From: Pseudomonas sp. B21-056
Lineage (GTDB): Bacteria > Pseudomonadota > Gammaproteobacteria > Pseudomonadales > Pseudomonadaceae
Length of the DNA stretch: 64,000 nucleotides
NCBI RefSeq assembly: GCF_026016325.1
Contig: NZ_CP087203.1
Coordinates: 1,674,001 to 1,738,000, forward strand
Reading direction: 5' to 3'
In this document: in pieces, positions 54,666-64,000 of the stretch
How positions within the stretch are numbered: position 1 is the first letter of the stretch
Layout of the letters: every line of letters starts with the position of its first letter
Translations under genes and position numbers: made by a program
The notes under the pieces: model-generated
The model's input: the letters and a program-made list of their open reading frames with translations, nothing else
Told to the model about the DNA's origin: nothing
Databases searched by the model: none

Positions 54666-56045
54666 ATGGCGATCAAGGTGTTGCTGGTTGAGGATGACCG
54701 GGCCCTGCGCGAAGCGCTGGCCGACACGCTGGTGCTGGCCGGGCACGATTACGCTGCCGTCGGCTCGGCGGAAGATGCGCTGCTGGCCGTGGGTCGGGAA
54801 ACCTTCAGTCTGGTGGTCAGCGATGTAAACATGCCGGGCATGGACGGCCATCAACTGCTTGGGCTGTTGCGTGCTCGGCAGCCTCAGTTGCCGGTCTTGC
54901 TGATGACGGCTCATGGCGCTGTCGAGCGAGCAGTGGACGCCATGCGTCAGGGGGCGGCGGATTACCTGGTCAAGCCGTTCGAGCCCAAGGCACTGCTCGA
55001 TCTGGTGGCTCGTCATGCGTTGGGCGCTCCTGTGGTCGAGGGGGACGGCCCGGTGGCACTCGAGCCAGCCAGCGCACAATTGCTTGAATTGGCTGCACGG
55101 GTCGCGCGCAGCGATTCAACCGTGTTGATTTCCGGTGAGTCGGGTACCGGCAAGGAAGTGTTGGCGCGCTACATCCACCAGCAATCCCGTCGCGCCAACG
55201 AACCGTTCATCGCGATCAACTGCGCGGCGATTCCCGACAACATGCTCGAGGCGACGCTGTTCGGCCACGAAAAGGGTTCGTTTACCGGCGCCATTGCGGC
55301 CCAGGCCGGCAAGTTCGAGCAGGCCGACGGTGGCACCATTCTGCTTGATGAGATTTCCGAAATGCCCTTGGGGCTGCAAGCCAAGCTGTTGCGGGTATTG
55401 CAGGAGCGGGAAGTGGAGCGGGTAGGGGGGCGCAAACCCATCAGCCTGGATATTCGCGTAGTCGCGACCACCAACCGTGACCTGTCCGGTGAAGTGGCAG
55501 CGGGTCGTTTTCGGGAGGACCTTTTCTACCGTCTGTCGGTATTTCCTCTCGCCTGGCGTCCATTGCGCGAGCGCACTGCCGATATCCTGCCGCTGGCCGA
55601 GCGTCTGCTGGCCCGGCACGTCAATAAAATGAAGCATGCAGCGGCCAGATTGTCGGCCGAGGCACGGGCCTGCCTGATCGCTTATCCCTGGCCCGGTAAT
55701 GTGCGGGAGCTGGATAACGCCATTCAGCGTGCGTTGATTCTGCAGCAGGGTGGTTTGATCCAGCCGGAAGATTTTTGCCTGACAGGTCCCGTGGCGTGCG
55801 CGCCGTTGCCGACACTGGCGCCAGCCCCGCTGAAAGTGGAGATGGAAAGCGAGTCGGCCGGTGCGCTGGAGGATGACCTGCGGCGGCGCGAATTCCAGAT
55901 GATCATCGATACCCTGCGCGCCGAACGCGGCCGTCGCAAGGAAGCGGCCGAACGCCTGGGTATCAGCCCGCGCACCCTGCGCTACAAACTGGCGCAGATG
56001 CGTGACGCGGGGATGGATGTGGAGGCCTATCTGTTCGCCAGTTGA
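54666..56045 (+). CDS. fleR: Sigma54 response regulator FleR
   Basis: A 459-residue NtrC-type regulator. The receiver has Asp53 (VVSDVNMPGMDG) and the switch Lys (YLVKPFEP). The AAA+ domain has Walker A GESGTGKE; the sigma54 loop reads GSFTGA, a common variant of GAFTGA. The C-terminal Fis HTH is GRRKEAAERLGISPRTLRYKL. GGAG lies 8 bases before ATG 54666, inside the end of fleS; a GTG at 54657 is less likely. It drives class III genes such as flgF-L. Confidence 0.95.
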   Translation: MAIKVLLVEDDRALREALADTLVLAGHDYAAVGSAEDALLAVGRETFSLVVSDVNMPGMDGHQLLGLLRARQPQLPVLLMTAHGAVERAVDAMRQGAADYLVKPFEPKALLDLVARHALGAPVVEGDGPVALEPASAQLLELAARVARSDSTVLISGESGTGKEVLARYIHQQSRRANEPFIAINCAAIPDNMLEATLFGHEKGSFTGAIAAQAGKFEQADGGTILLDEISEMPLGLQAKLLRVLQEREVERVGGRKPISLDIRVVATTNRDLSGEVAAGRFREDLFYRLSVFPLAWRPLRERTADILPLAERLLARHVNKMKHAAARLSAEARACLIAYPWPGNVRELDNAIQRALILQQGGLIQPEDFCLTGPVACAPLPTLAPAPLKVEMESESAGALEDDLRRREFQMIIDTLRAERGRRKEAAERLGISPRTLRYKLAQMRDAGMDVEAYLFAS

Positions 56046-56068
56046 GTTGTGTAAACCGGTAATTTCCT

Positions 56069-56158
56069 TGTGGGAGCGAGCCTGCTCGCGAAAGCGTCGG
56101 GTCAGCCAATGCAGATGTTGACTGGCCCACCGCTTTCGCAAGCAGGCTCGCTCCCACA
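56069..56158. repeat. REP inverted pair (GTGGGAGCGAGC family)
   Basis: TGTGGGAGCGAGCCTGCTCG pairs with GCAGGCTCGCTCCCACA, with inner arms GCGAAAGCG and CGCTTTCGC. It lies between fleR and the fliE promoter and may insulate the two units. Confidence 0.92.
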
Positions 56159-56184
56159 TGAGTTTATTGCTATCGCCATGGAGC

Positions 56185-56200
56185 TGGCACCCTTGTTGCT
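56185..56200 (+). promoter_or_regulatory. Sigma54 promoter of fliE operon
   Basis: TGGCACC-N4-TTGCT is a consensus sigma54 promoter (GG 56186-56187, GC 56198-56199). Initiation would be near 56211, about 50 bases before fliE. FleQ-dependent control of fliEFGHIJ is known in P. aeruginosa. Confidence 0.9.
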
Positions 56201-56261
56201 AACACCTGTGTACCCATCGAGTAAGCGTCAAAAAAACGCGGGCCGCCAGAGAGAGTAGACC

Positions 56262-56588
56262 ATGAGCCAAGGTATTGAATTTAATCGGTTGATGCTGGAC
56301 ATGCGGGCCATGCAAATGGACGCCATGTCGCAGCCCAAATCGGTTGCGGTCCCCCAGGTGGGCGGCAGCAGTTTTTCCGACATGCTGGGTCAGGCCGTCA
56401 ATAAAGTGAACGATACCCAGCAGGCGTCGAACCAACTGGCCAGTGCTTTTGAAATTGGCAAAAGTGGCGTCGACCTGACCGACGTCATGATCTCTTCGCA
56501 GAAAGCCACTGTCTCGTTCCAGGCACTGACCCAGGTTCGCAACAAACTGGTCCAGGCCTACCAAGACATCATGCAGATGCCGGTCTAA
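56262..56588 (+). CDS. fliE: Flagellar MS ring-rod adaptor FliE
   Basis: A 108-residue basal-body protein joining the MS ring to the rod and export gate. The C-terminal signature [39 protein letters not shown] is typical (motif residues 65-108). First gene of fliEFGHIJ with AGAGAG before the ATG. Confidence 0.97.
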   Translation: MSQGIEFNRLMLDMRAMQMDAMSQPKSVAVPQVGGSSFSDMLGQAVNKVNDTQQASNQLASAFEIGKSGVDLTDVMISSQKATVSFQALTQVRNKLVQAYQDIMQMPV

Positions 56589-56603
56589 GGAAACTATTGA
56601 GTC

Positions 56604-58388
56604 ATGGCAGAAGCAGCCGTAGATAACGTTCCAGCCAAAGCCACCCCGCCAGACGGCAAACCGCCGTTGTTCGGGCTGTCCTTCCTGGAAAACCTCTCCG
56701 AGATGACCATGCTGCGTCAGGTGGGCCTGTTGGTCGGCCTGGCTGCCAGTGTGGCAATTGGTTTCGCCGTGGTGCTGTGGTCCCAGCAGCCAGACTACCG
56801 TCCTTTGTACGGCAGCCTGGCGGGTATGGATGCCAAGCAAGTCATGGAAACCCTGGCTTCCGCCGACATTCCCTATACCGTCGAGCCGAATTCTGGCGCC
56901 TTGCTGGTCAAGGCCGACGACGTGGCGCGTGCGCGCCTGAAGCTGGCCGCCGCCGGCGTGACGCCTACCGATGGCAACATCGGTTTCGAGATTCTCGACA
57001 AGGACCAGGGCCTGGGCACCAGCCAGTTCATGGAAGCGACCCGTTATCGTCGTGGCCTGGAAGGCGAGCTGGCACGTACTATCTCCAGCCTGAACAACGT
57101 CAAGGGTGCCCGTGTGCACCTGGCGATTCCGAAAAGCTCGGTGTTCGTGCGCGACGAGCGCAAGCCAAGCGCGTCGGTCCTGGTTGAACTGTATCCCGGC
57201 CGCTCCCTGGAGCCAGGCCAGGTCCTTGCCATCGTCAATCTGGTGGCGACCAGTGTGCCCGAGTTGAGCAAGTCCCAGATCACCGTGGTCGACCAGAAAG
57301 GCACCTTGCTGTCCGACCAGGCGGAAAATTCCGAACTGACCATGGCCGGCAAGCAATTCGATTACAGCCGTCGCATGGAAGGCATGCTGACCCAGCGGGT
57401 GCACAACATCCTGCAACCGATCCTGGGGAACGATCGCTATAAAGCCGAAGTCTCGGCCGACGTGGATTTCAGCGCTGTCGAATCGACGTCCGAGCAGTTC
57501 AACCCCGATCAACCGGCGTTGCGCAGCGAGCAGTCGGTGAACGAGCAGCGCACCGCCAGCAATGGCCCGCAAGGCGTACCCGGTGCCCTGAGCAACCAGC
57601 CGCCATCGCCGGCCAGTGCACCGCAGACCACCGGTGGTGCTACTGCCTCCGCGAGCATGGTGCAGCCAGGCCAGCCGCTGGTCGACGCCAACGGCCAGCA
57701 GATCATGGACCCGGCCACCGGCCAGCCGATGCTCGCGCCGTACCCGGCCGACAAGCGTCAACAATCGACCAAGAATTTCGAGCTCGACCGCTCCATCAGC
57801 CACACCAAGCAACAGCAGGGCCGTTTGACCCGTCTGTCGGTTGCGGTGGTGGTGGATGACCAGGTCAAGGTCAATCCGGCCAACGGCGAAACCAGCCGTG
57901 CGCCATGGAGCGCCGACGAATTGGCGCGCTTCACTCGCCTGGTCCAGGACGCCGTCGGTTTCGACGCCAGCCGTGGCGACAGCGTCAGTGTGGTCAACGT
58001 GCCGTTCTCCTCGGAGCGTGGTGAAGTCATCGCCGATATTCCGTTTTATTCGCAACCCTGGTTCTGGGATGTGGTCAAGCAAGTATTGGGCGTGGTGTTC
58101 ATCCTGGTGCTGGTGTTCGGTGTCCTGCGTCCGGTGCTCAACAACATTACCAATGGCGGCAAGAACAAGCAGTTGGCTGGCTTGGGCGATGTAGAGCTGG
58201 GAGGCATGGGCGGCCTGGATGGCGAATTGGCTAACGATCGCGTCAGCCTCGGCGGGCCGCAGAGCATTCTGCTGCCAAGCCCGAGCGAAGGTTATGACGC
58301 TCAGTTGAACGCCATCAAGAGTCTGGTGGCAGAAGACCCGGGTCGTGTGGCCCAGGTCGTGAAAGAGTGGATCAACGCAGATGAGTGA
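56604..58388 (+). CDS. fliF: Flagellar MS-ring protein FliF
   Basis: A 594-residue ring protein. Membrane helices lie near residues 38-58 (VGLLVGLAASVAIGFAVVLW) and 475-495 (VLGVVFILVLVFGVL). Between them are YscJ/FliF ring-building motifs (GSLAGMDAKQVMETLASADIPY, LDKDQGLGTSQFMEATRYRRGLEGEL). The C-terminal tail (LNAIKSLVAEDPGRVAQVVKEWIN) binds FliG. Its stop overlaps the fliG start by 8 bases. Confidence 0.97.
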   Translation: MAEAAVDNVPAKATPPDGKPPLFGLSFLENLSEMTMLRQVGLLVGLAASVAIGFAVVLWSQQPDYRPLYGSLAGMDAKQVMETLASADIPYTVEPNSGALLVKADDVARARLKLAAAGVTPTDGNIGFEILDKDQGLGTSQFMEATRYRRGLEGELARTISSLNNVKGARVHLAIPKSSVFVRDERKPSASVLVELYPGRSLEPGQVLAIVNLVATSVPELSKSQITVVDQKGTLLSDQAENSELTMAGKQFDYSRRMEGMLTQRVHNILQPILGNDRYKAEVSADVDFSAVESTSEQFNPDQPALRSEQSVNEQRTASNGPQGVPGALSNQPPSPASAPQTTGGATASASMVQPGQPLVDANGQQIMDPATGQPMLAPYPADKRQQSTKNFELDRSISHTKQQQGRLTRLSVAVVVDDQVKVNPANGETSRAPWSADELARFTRLVQDAVGFDASRGDSVSVVNVPFSSERGEVIADIPFYSQPWFWDVVKQVLGVVFILVLVFGVLRPVLNNITNGGKNKQLAGLGDVELGGMGGLDGELANDRVSLGGPQSILLPSPSEGYDAQLNAIKSLVAEDPGRVAQVVKEWINADE

Positions 58389-59400
58389 TAATCGAGCCGC
58401 TGTTGCCAAATTGTCCCGGGTCGACAAAGCCGCGATTCTGCTGCTGTCCCTGGGCTCGACCGACGCCGCCCAGGTGCTGCGCCACATGGGGCCCAAGGAG
58501 GTCCAGCGTGTGGGCGTGGCCATGGCCCAGATGGGGAATGTGCACCGCGAGCAGGTCGAGCAGGTGATGAGCGAGTTCGTCGACATCGTTGGCGATCAGA
58601 CCAGCCTGGGCGTCGGTTCCGACGACTACGTGCGCAAGATGCTCACCCAGGCCCTGGGCGAGGACAAGGCCAACGGCCTGATCGACCGGATCCTGCTGGG
58701 TGGCAATACCAGCGGCCTGGACAGCCTCAAATGGATGGAACCGCGGGCAGTGGCCGATGTGATCCGCTACGAGCACCCGCAGATCCAGGCAATCGTGGTG
58801 GCGTATCTCGACCCGGATCAGGCCGGCGAAGTGCTGGGCAACTTCGACCACAAGGTGCGACTGGACATCATTCTGCGGGTGTCTTCGCTCAACACCGTGC
58901 AGCCGGCGGCCCTGAAAGAATTGAACCAGATTCTCGAGAAACAGTTCTCGGGCAACTCCAATGCCTCGCGCACCACCCTGGGTGGTATCAAGCGCGCGGC
59001 GGACATCATGAACTTCCTCGACAGCTCGATCGAAGGTCAACTGATGGACTCGATCCGCGAGTTCGACGAAGACCTGTCCGGTCAGATCGAAGACCTCATG
59101 TTCGTGTTCAACAACCTGTCCGATGTCGACGACCGTGGCATCCAGGCGCTGTTGCGCGAGGTGTCCTCCGACGTGCTGGTCCTGGCGCTCAAGGGTTCGG
59201 ACGAGGGTGTCAAGGAGAAGATTTTCAAGAACATGTCCAAACGGGCGGCCGAACTGTTGCGCGACGACCTCGAGGCCAAGGGCCCGGTGCGCGTCAGCGA
59301 CGTGGAAACCGCGCAGAAGGAAATCCTCACCATCGCCCGCCGCATGGCCGAAGCCGGAGAGATCGTGCTCGGTGGCAAGGGCGGCGAAGAGATGATCTAA
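58381..59400 (+). CDS. fliG: Flagellar motor switch protein FliG
   Basis: A 339-residue rotor protein that meets the stator. It shows LSRVDKAAILLLSLGSTDAAQVLRHMGPKEVQ, the EHPQI motif in the middle domain, and MFVFNNLSDVDDRGIQALLREV with charged residues of the torque helix near the C-terminus. Length and order are standard. Confidence 0.98.
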   Translation: MSDNRAAVAKLSRVDKAAILLLSLGSTDAAQVLRHMGPKEVQRVGVAMAQMGNVHREQVEQVMSEFVDIVGDQTSLGVGSDDYVRKMLTQALGEDKANGLIDRILLGGNTSGLDSLKWMEPRAVADVIRYEHPQIQAIVVAYLDPDQAGEVLGNFDHKVRLDIILRVSSLNTVQPAALKELNQILEKQFSGNSNASRTTLGGIKRAADIMNFLDSSIEGQLMDSIREFDEDLSGQIEDLMFVFNNLSDVDDRGIQALLREVSSDVLVLALKGSDEGVKEKIFKNMSKRAAELLRDDLEAKGPVRVSDVETAQKEILTIARRMAEAGEIVLGGKGGEEMI

Positions 59401-59407
59401 GGTCGTT

Positions 59408-60223
59408 ATGTCTGCCAAGAGTGATGATTCACCCAGCGGCCTGATCCGCGCCCGGGACGTCGGCGGTTTCGACGTCTGGTCGCTGCCCAGCTTCGATCCC
59501 CATGTGCCGGAGCCTGAGCCTGAGCCGGTGGAAGAACTGCCGGAGATGGAGGAGGTGCCGCTGGAGGAAGTCCAGCCACTGACCCTCGAAGAAGTCGAAG
59601 GCATTCGCCAGGAAGCCTACAACGAAGGCTTTGCCATCGGTGAGAAGGAAGGTTTCCACAGCACCACGCTCAAGGTCCGTCAGGAAGCTGACGTGGCGCT
59701 GACGGCCAAGCTGCGGGCCTTGGAATCGCTGATGCTCAACCTGTTCGAGCCCATCGCCGAGCAGGACACCCAGATTGAAAAATCCCTGGTGGGGCTGGTG
59801 CAACACATCGCCAGGCAGGTCATCCAGCGAGAGCTGGCCATCGATTCGAGCCAGATCGAGCACGTCATGCGCGAGGCCCTCAAGCTTTTGCCGCTGGGCG
59901 TGGGCAACGTGCGGCTGTACATCAATCCCCAGGATTTCGAACTGGTCAAAGCCCTGCGCGAGCGCCATGAGGAAACCTGGCGCATCGTCGAGGATGAAAC
60001 CCTGTTGCCGGGCGGTTGTCGTGTGGAAACCGAGCACAGCCGTATCGACGCGACCATCGAAACCCGTATCGGCCAGATCATGGCCAAGCTGTTCGACCAA
60101 TTGCATGAGCAGGCCCTGCACCCGGCTACCGCCGACCTGAGCCTGGAGTTGCCGGACGAGCCCTTGGCCGCGGACGGTGCCGAGTTGATTGCTGCCGAGC
60201 CGGATGGCCGCGATGCGTCTTGA
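59408..60223 (+). CDS. fliH: Flagellar export ATPase regulator FliH
   Basis: A 271-residue stator of the type III export ATPase that inhibits and positions FliI. The N-terminus is acidic and proline-rich ([20 protein letters not shown]); the C-terminal half has [20 protein letters not shown] and [19 protein letters not shown], typical of FliH. The fliI start lies within its last codons. Confidence 0.95.
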   Translation: MSAKSDDSPSGLIRARDVGGFDVWSLPSFDPHVPEPEPEPVEELPEMEEVPLEEVQPLTLEEVEGIRQEAYNEGFAIGEKEGFHSTTLKVRQEADVALTAKLRALESLMLNLFEPIAEQDTQIEKSLVGLVQHIARQVIQRELAIDSSQIEHVMREALKLLPLGVGNVRLYINPQDFELVKALRERHEETWRIVEDETLLPGGCRVETEHSRIDATIETRIGQIMAKLFDQLHEQALHPATADLSLELPDEPLAADGAELIAAEPDGRDAS

Positions 60224-61571
60224 ACGCACCAGCTTCGGCAAGCGCCTGGGTAGCTACGCCGAGGCTACCGAGCTGGCCGGCCAGCCGATTCTCGAAGGGC
60301 GCCTGTTGCGCATGGTCGGGCTGACCCTCGAAGCCGAGGGCCTGCGTGCCGCCATGGGCAGTCGCTGCCTGGTGATCAACGACGACAGTTACCACCCGGT
60401 GCAGGTCGAGGCCGAGGTCATGGGCTTCTCCGGTAGCAAGGTGTTCCTGATGCCGGTGGGCAGCGTCGCCGGGATCGCTCCGGGCGCGCGCGTAGTGCCT
60501 CTGGCCGATACCGGTCGCTTGCCCATGGGCATGAGCATGCTCGGTCGGGTGCTGGACGGGGCCGGACGGGCCTTGGACGGCAAGGGTGGGATGAAGGCCG
60601 AAGATTGGGTGCCGATGGACGGCCCGACCATCAACCCCCTCAAGCGCGACCCCATCAGCGTCCCGCTGGATGTGGGCATTCGTTGCATCAACGGTTTGTT
60701 GACGGTCGGGCGCGGCCAGCGGCTGGGCCTGTTCGCCGGTACAGGCGTGGGCAAGAGTGTGCTGTTGGGCATGATGACCCGCTTCACCGAAGCCGACATC
60801 ATCGTGGTGGGACTGATTGGCGAGCGGGGTCGCGAGGTGAAGGAGTTCATCGAGCACATCCTCGGTGAAGAGGGCCTCAAGCGTTCTGTCGTGGTGGCAT
60901 CGCCGGCGGATGATGCGCCATTGATGCGCCTGCGGGCCGCCATGTATTGCACCCGCATTGCCGAGTATTTTCGCGACAAGGGCAAGAATGTCCTGTTGCT
61001 GATGGATTCATTGACCCGTTTTGCCCAGGCCCAGCGGGAGATCGCCCTGGCCATCGGCGAGCCGCCGGCGACCAAGGGCTACCCGCCTTCCGTGTTCGCC
61101 AAGCTGCCGAAGCTGGTGGAGCGCGCCGGCAACGCCGAGAAGGGCGGCGGCTCGATCACGGCGTTCTACACCGTGCTGTCCGAAGGCGACGACCAGCAAG
61201 ACCCTATCGCCGACTCGGCGCGAGGCGTGCTCGACGGCCACATCGTCCTGTCCCGGCGCCTGGCCGAAGAAGGTCATTACCCGGCCATCGACATCGAGGC
61301 GTCCATCAGCCGGGTCATGCCGTCGGTCATCAGCGCCGAGCACATGAAGCGGGCCCAGCAGTTCAAGCAATACTGGTCGCGCTATCAGCAAAGCCGCGAC
61401 CTGATCAGCGTCGGCGCCTATGTGCCGGGTGGCGACCGTGAAACCGATACCGCGATCAACCTCTATCCGGCGATGGCTGTCTACCTGCGCCAGAGCCTGA
61501 ACGACAACATCGGCATGGGCGCCAGCGAAGCGCACCTGCAGACCATCTTCGCCCCGGTTGCCGGCGGGTAA
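60213..61571 (+). CDS. fliI: Flagellar type III export ATPase FliI
   Basis: A 452-residue F1-beta-like ATPase energising flagellar export. Walker A is [13 protein letters not shown], Walker [19 protein letters not shown], with [10 protein letters not shown] as the catalytic-Glu region. ATG 60213 gives [13 protein letters not shown], the family start; the frame is open farther upstream (TTG 60189, ATG 60204). Confidence 0.97.
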   Translation: MRLERTSFGKRLGSYAEATELAGQPILEGRLLRMVGLTLEAEGLRAAMGSRCLVINDDSYHPVQVEAEVMGFSGSKVFLMPVGSVAGIAPGARVVPLADTGRLPMGMSMLGRVLDGAGRALDGKGGMKAEDWVPMDGPTINPLKRDPISVPLDVGIRCINGLLTVGRGQRLGLFAGTGVGKSVLLGMMTRFTEADIIVVGLIGERGREVKEFIEHILGEEGLKRSVVVASPADDAPLMRLRAAMYCTRIAEYFRDKGKNVLLLMDSLTRFAQAQREIALAIGEPPATKGYPPSVFAKLPKLVERAGNAEKGGGSITAFYTVLSEGDDQQDPIADSARGVLDGHIVLSRRLAEEGHYPAIDIEASISRVMPSVISAEHMKRAQQFKQYWSRYQQSRDLISVGAYVPGGDRETDTAINLYPAMAVYLRQSLNDNIGMGASEAHLQTIFAPVAGG

Positions 61572-61577
61572 TCGGCC

Positions 61578-62027
61578 GTGGCCACGAGTCGTGCGGCACG
61601 TCTGGCGCCGGTGGTGGACATGGCCGAAAAGGCCGAGAAAACCGCTGTCCAGCGACTGGCCTATTTCCAGGGGCAGGTGGCCGTCGCTGAAAGCAAGCTG
61701 GCGGACCTGGAGAATTTCCGCTTCGAATACCAGGAACAATGGATCGCGCGCGGCAGCCATGGCGTTTCCGGCCAGTGGTTGCTGGGTTACCAGGGCTTCC
61801 TTGCGCAGTTGGGCACCGCCATCGACCAGCAGCGTCAAAGTCTGGTCTGGCACCAGAACAACCTGGAAAAGGCGCGGCAGAGCTGGCAAGAAGCCTTTGC
61901 CCGGGTGGAGGGGCTGCGCAAACTGGTGCAGCGCTATATCGATGAGGCGCGGCAACTGGAAGACAAGCGCGAACAAAAACTGCTGGATGAATTGTCCCAG
62001 CGCCTGCCACGCCAGGATTCGTTTTGA
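61578..62027 (+). CDS. fliJ: Flagellar export chaperone FliJ
   Basis: A 149-residue coiled-coil protein acting as the central stalk of the export ATPase. It begins RAARLAPVVDMAEKAEKTAVQRLAYFQ, matching Pseudomonas FliJ, and continues as two long helices. The start is GTG 61578, 6 bases after the fliI stop. Confidence 0.94.
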   Translation: MATSRAARLAPVVDMAEKAEKTAVQRLAYFQGQVAVAESKLADLENFRFEYQEQWIARGSHGVSGQWLLGYQGFLAQLGTAIDQQRQSLVWHQNNLEKARQSWQEAFARVEGLRKLVQRYIDEARQLEDKREQKLLDELSQRLPRQDSF

Positions 62028-62130
62028 TCATGAAGTCGGGATTTTGTCGGTTGGGTGCTCCAAAACCTTGCTCAGTCCTTTACCAGATGCTAAACCTTGT
62101 ACACGTATGTCCATGACAGGGAAGCCAACT

Positions 62131-62517
62131 ATGTCAGTCGTTACCGAAGTATCCGATGATGGAAAGAAGCTGACGATTTCGATCAAGGGTCGATTCGATT
62201 TCGGACGGCATCAGGAGTTTCGCGAGTCCTACGAGAGGCTCAACAGGAAGCCCGAAATCTACGTCGTGGACCTGAAGGATACAACCTACCTCGACAGCTC
62301 CGCGCTGGGCATGCTGCTGTTGCTCCGTGATCATGCCGGTGGCGAAGATGCCGACGTGAATGTCACCAACTGCGGCGCGGATGTGCGCAAGATTCTCGCG
62401 ATCTCCAATTTCGACAAGCTGTTCGATATCGACGGCCCGAAGGACGACAAGTCGGAGAAAGACAAGCCGCAGGCAGGGCATGCCCATCAGGACAAAGTCC
62501 ATCCGGGCAAAGCCTGA
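62131..62517 (+). CDS. hsbA: Anti-sigma factor antagonist HsbA (STAS domain)
   Basis: A 128-residue STAS protein. The phosphorylatable serine is Ser56 in TTYLDSSALGML, the SpoIIAA-type motif. P. aeruginosa HsbA is dephosphorylated or phosphorylated by HsbR and links the HptB pathway to FlgM/FliA and to a diguanylate cyclase, switching between swimming and biofilm. Here a charged His/Lys-rich tail of about 25 residues is added. It lies about 100 bases after fliJ and 9 bases before hsbR. Confidence 0.88.
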   Translation: MSVVTEVSDDGKKLTISIKGRFDFGRHQEFRESYERLNRKPEIYVVDLKDTTYLDSSALGMLLLLRDHAGGEDADVNVTNCGADVRKILAISNFDKLFDIDGPKDDKSEKDKPQAGHAHQDKVHPGKA

Positions 62518-62526
62518 TCGACAGCC

Positions 62527-64000
62527 ATGTTGTCCGATCTGGAGTCGCTGACGGTCCTGATTGCCGAAGACAGTGCCGCTGACCGACTGCTGTTGTCGAC
62601 CATTGTCCGCCGCCAGGGCCATCACGTGCTCACCGCAGCCGATGGCGCCGAAGCGGTGGAAATCTATACGGAGCAACGTCCGCACCTGGTGCTGATGGAT
62701 GCGATGATGCCAGTCATGGATGGGTTCGAGGCGGCGCAGAAGATCAAGCGGTTGGCCGGCGACCAACTGGTGCCGATCATTTTCCTCACGTCATTGACTG
62801 AAAGCGAAGGCCTGGCCCGTTGCCTGGAAGCCGGCGGTGACGATTTCCTCGCCAAGCCTTACAACCAGGTGATCCTGGCCGCCAAGATCAAGGCCATGGA
62901 CCGTTTGCGCCGATTGCAGGCCACGGTCGTCGAGCAGCGCGACCAGATCGCCCGGCACCACGATTACCTGCTCAACGAACAGCGGGTCGCCAAGGCCGTG
63001 TTCGACAAGATCGCCCATTCCGGCTGCTTGAGTGCGCCGAATATCCGCTACCTGCAATCGCCCTACGCCCTGTTCAATGGCGACCTGCTGCTGGCTGCGT
63101 TCAATCCGGCCGGCGATATGCACATCCTGCTGGGGGATTTCACCGGGCACGGCTTGCCGGCGGCGGTCGGTGCGATGCCGCTGGCGGAAGTGTTCTACGG
63201 CATGACCGCCAAAGGCTATGGCCTGGCGCAGATCCTGCGGGAGATGAATGCCAAGCTCAAACGCATCCTGCCGGTGGATATGTTTTGTTGTGCGACGCTG
63301 CTCTGCCTGGGTTTCCAGCGCTGCACCGTGGAAATCTGGAATGGCGGCATGCCCGATGGCTACCTGCATGACAGCCTCAGCGGCGTGCGCACGCCGCTGC
63401 CGGCACGGCACCTGCCATTGGGGGTGCTCACGCCGCAATTATTCGATGATCGTACCGAAGTGCATCCCATGGCGGTGGGTGACCGGATATTCCTGCTATC
63501 TGACGGCGTCATCGACACCAGCGATGCCGATGACCAGTTGTTCGGTGTGGAGCGGCTGCAACAGGTGTTTGCCGCCAACCGTGAGCCCGACTGTCTTTTC
63601 GAAGATATCCAGCAGGCCCTGCGGGACTTTCGCGGCGAGGCCCGCGACGATTTCAGCATGGTCGAAGTTCGCATGGTCGCGCCGACGCAACTCAATCCGC
63701 CGCCACCGGTCTATTCCGATAGCGGCCAGTCCAGTCCGCTGGACTGGTCGGTGAGTTTCGAGTTTCGGGCCCAGACGCTCAAGCGCTTCAACCCGATGCC
63801 GTACCTGCTGCAATTGCTGCTTGAGGTGCACGGGCTCAGGGCTCAGAGTGGCGCTCTCTACAGTGTGCTTTCGGAGCTCTATTCCAATGCCCTGGAGCAT
63901 GGGGTGCTAGGGCTCGATTCGAGCATCAAGCGCGACGCGTCGGGCTTTGCCCGGTACTACATGGAGCGCAGTACCCGACTGGATGAACTGGACACCGGTC
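62527..64000 (+). CDS. hsbR: Response regulator phosphatase/kinase HsbR (3' end beyond window)
   Basis: The first 491 codons of a three-domain regulator. The receiver has Asp58 (VLMDAMMPVMDG) and Lys110 (FLAKPYN). A PP2C/SpoIIE phosphatase domain follows (LLGDFTGHGLPAAVGAM, LLSDGVIDTSD, DDFSMVEV), and an anti-sigma-type ATPase domain begins at SELYSNALEHGVLG. This matches P. aeruginosa HsbR, the partner of HsbA that receives phosphate from HptB. hptB may follow outside the window. Confidence 0.9.
   Translation, partial: MLSDLESLTVLIAEDSAADRLLLSTIVRRQGHHVLTAADGAEAVEIYTEQRPHLVLMDAMMPVMDGFEAAQKIKRLAGDQLVPIIFLTSLTESEGLARCLEAGGDDFLAKPYNQVILAAKIKAMDRLRRLQATVVEQRDQIARHHDYLLNEQRVAKAVFDKIAHSGCLSAPNIRYLQSPYALFNGDLLLAAFNPAGDMHILLGDFTGHGLPAAVGAMPLAEVFYGMTAKGYGLAQILREMNAKLKRILPVDMFCCATLLCLGFQRCTVEIWNGGMPDGYLHDSLSGVRTPLPARHLPLGVLTPQLFDDRTEVHPMAVGDRIFLLSDGVIDTSDADDQLFGVERLQQVFAANREPDCLFEDIQQALRDFRGEARDDFSMVEVRMVAPTQLNPPPPVYSDSGQSSPLDWSVSFEFRAQTLKRFNPMPYLLQLLLEVHGLRAQSGALYSVLSELYSNALEHGVLGLDSSIKRDASGFARYYMERSTRLDELDTG

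Noticed and set aside
56199..58586. A 795-codon minus-strand open frame
   Set aside because: It mirrors fliE, fliF and part of fliG; its translation is compositionally odd and matches no family.

Overview
The window comes from a fluorescent-group Pseudomonas. The signs are the PhhABC/PhhR phenylalanine module, PlpD, FleQ/FleSR, HsbA/HsbR, GC-rich codon use, three families of Pseudomonas-type REP inverted repeats, and a 282-residue flagellin close to that of P. syringae. All calls come from reading the sequence and from remembered family features; no database search was run.

Bases 1-22300 hold mostly housekeeping and metabolic genes. In order they are: a truncated RCC1-repeat surface or toxin-like protein (minus strand, running off the left edge), a DUF454 membrane protein, a UPF0149 protein, recQ, a MarR/SlyA regulator, a FimV-like LysM protein, plpD (patatin autotransporter), a SelW-like CxxC protein, a DMT exporter, an AraC regulator, an LpxH-like metallophosphoesterase, an Mpo1-like protein, a second AraC regulator, trkH and a nitroreductase. 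The phhABC operon (phenylalanine hydroxylase, pterin dehydratase, aminotransferase) and its divergent activator phhR close this part.

Bases 22330-30766 carry a compact seven-gene minus-strand operon whose genes nearly all overlap. In transcription order it encodes a VioA-like sugar aminotransferase, a WbqC protein, a second fold-type-I PLP protein, a GNAT acyltransferase, a PhyH dioxygenase, a SAM methyltransferase and a 1168-residue multidomain glycosyltransferase. This looks like a pathway that makes and transfers a decorated amino-dideoxy sugar. It sits back to back with flgF.

Bases 31226-64000 are a flagellar supercluster on the plus strand: flgFGHIJKL, then a flagellin-glycosylation block (fgt1-like, fgt2-like, a KAS III-like acyl condensing enzyme), fliC, flaG, fliD, fliS, a fliT-like gene, fleQ, fleS-fleR, fliEFGHIJ, hsbA and the start of hsbR. 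Good sigma54 sites precede flgF, fleS and fliE. Good sigma28 sites precede fliC and fliS. This fits the FleQ > FleSR/sigma54 > FliA/sigma28 hierarchy.

The most interesting point is the combined glycosylation system. The flagellin has serines at all six positions reported as glycosylated in P. syringae. It is preceded by Fgt1/Fgt2/KAS III homologues. The seven-gene operon on the other side of the hook-rod genes contains a giant transferase that shares its domain plan and its C-terminal ending with Fgt1. The operon probably supplies the terminal modified sugar, with an unusual enzyme set (PhyH hydroxylase, WbqC, second PLP protein).
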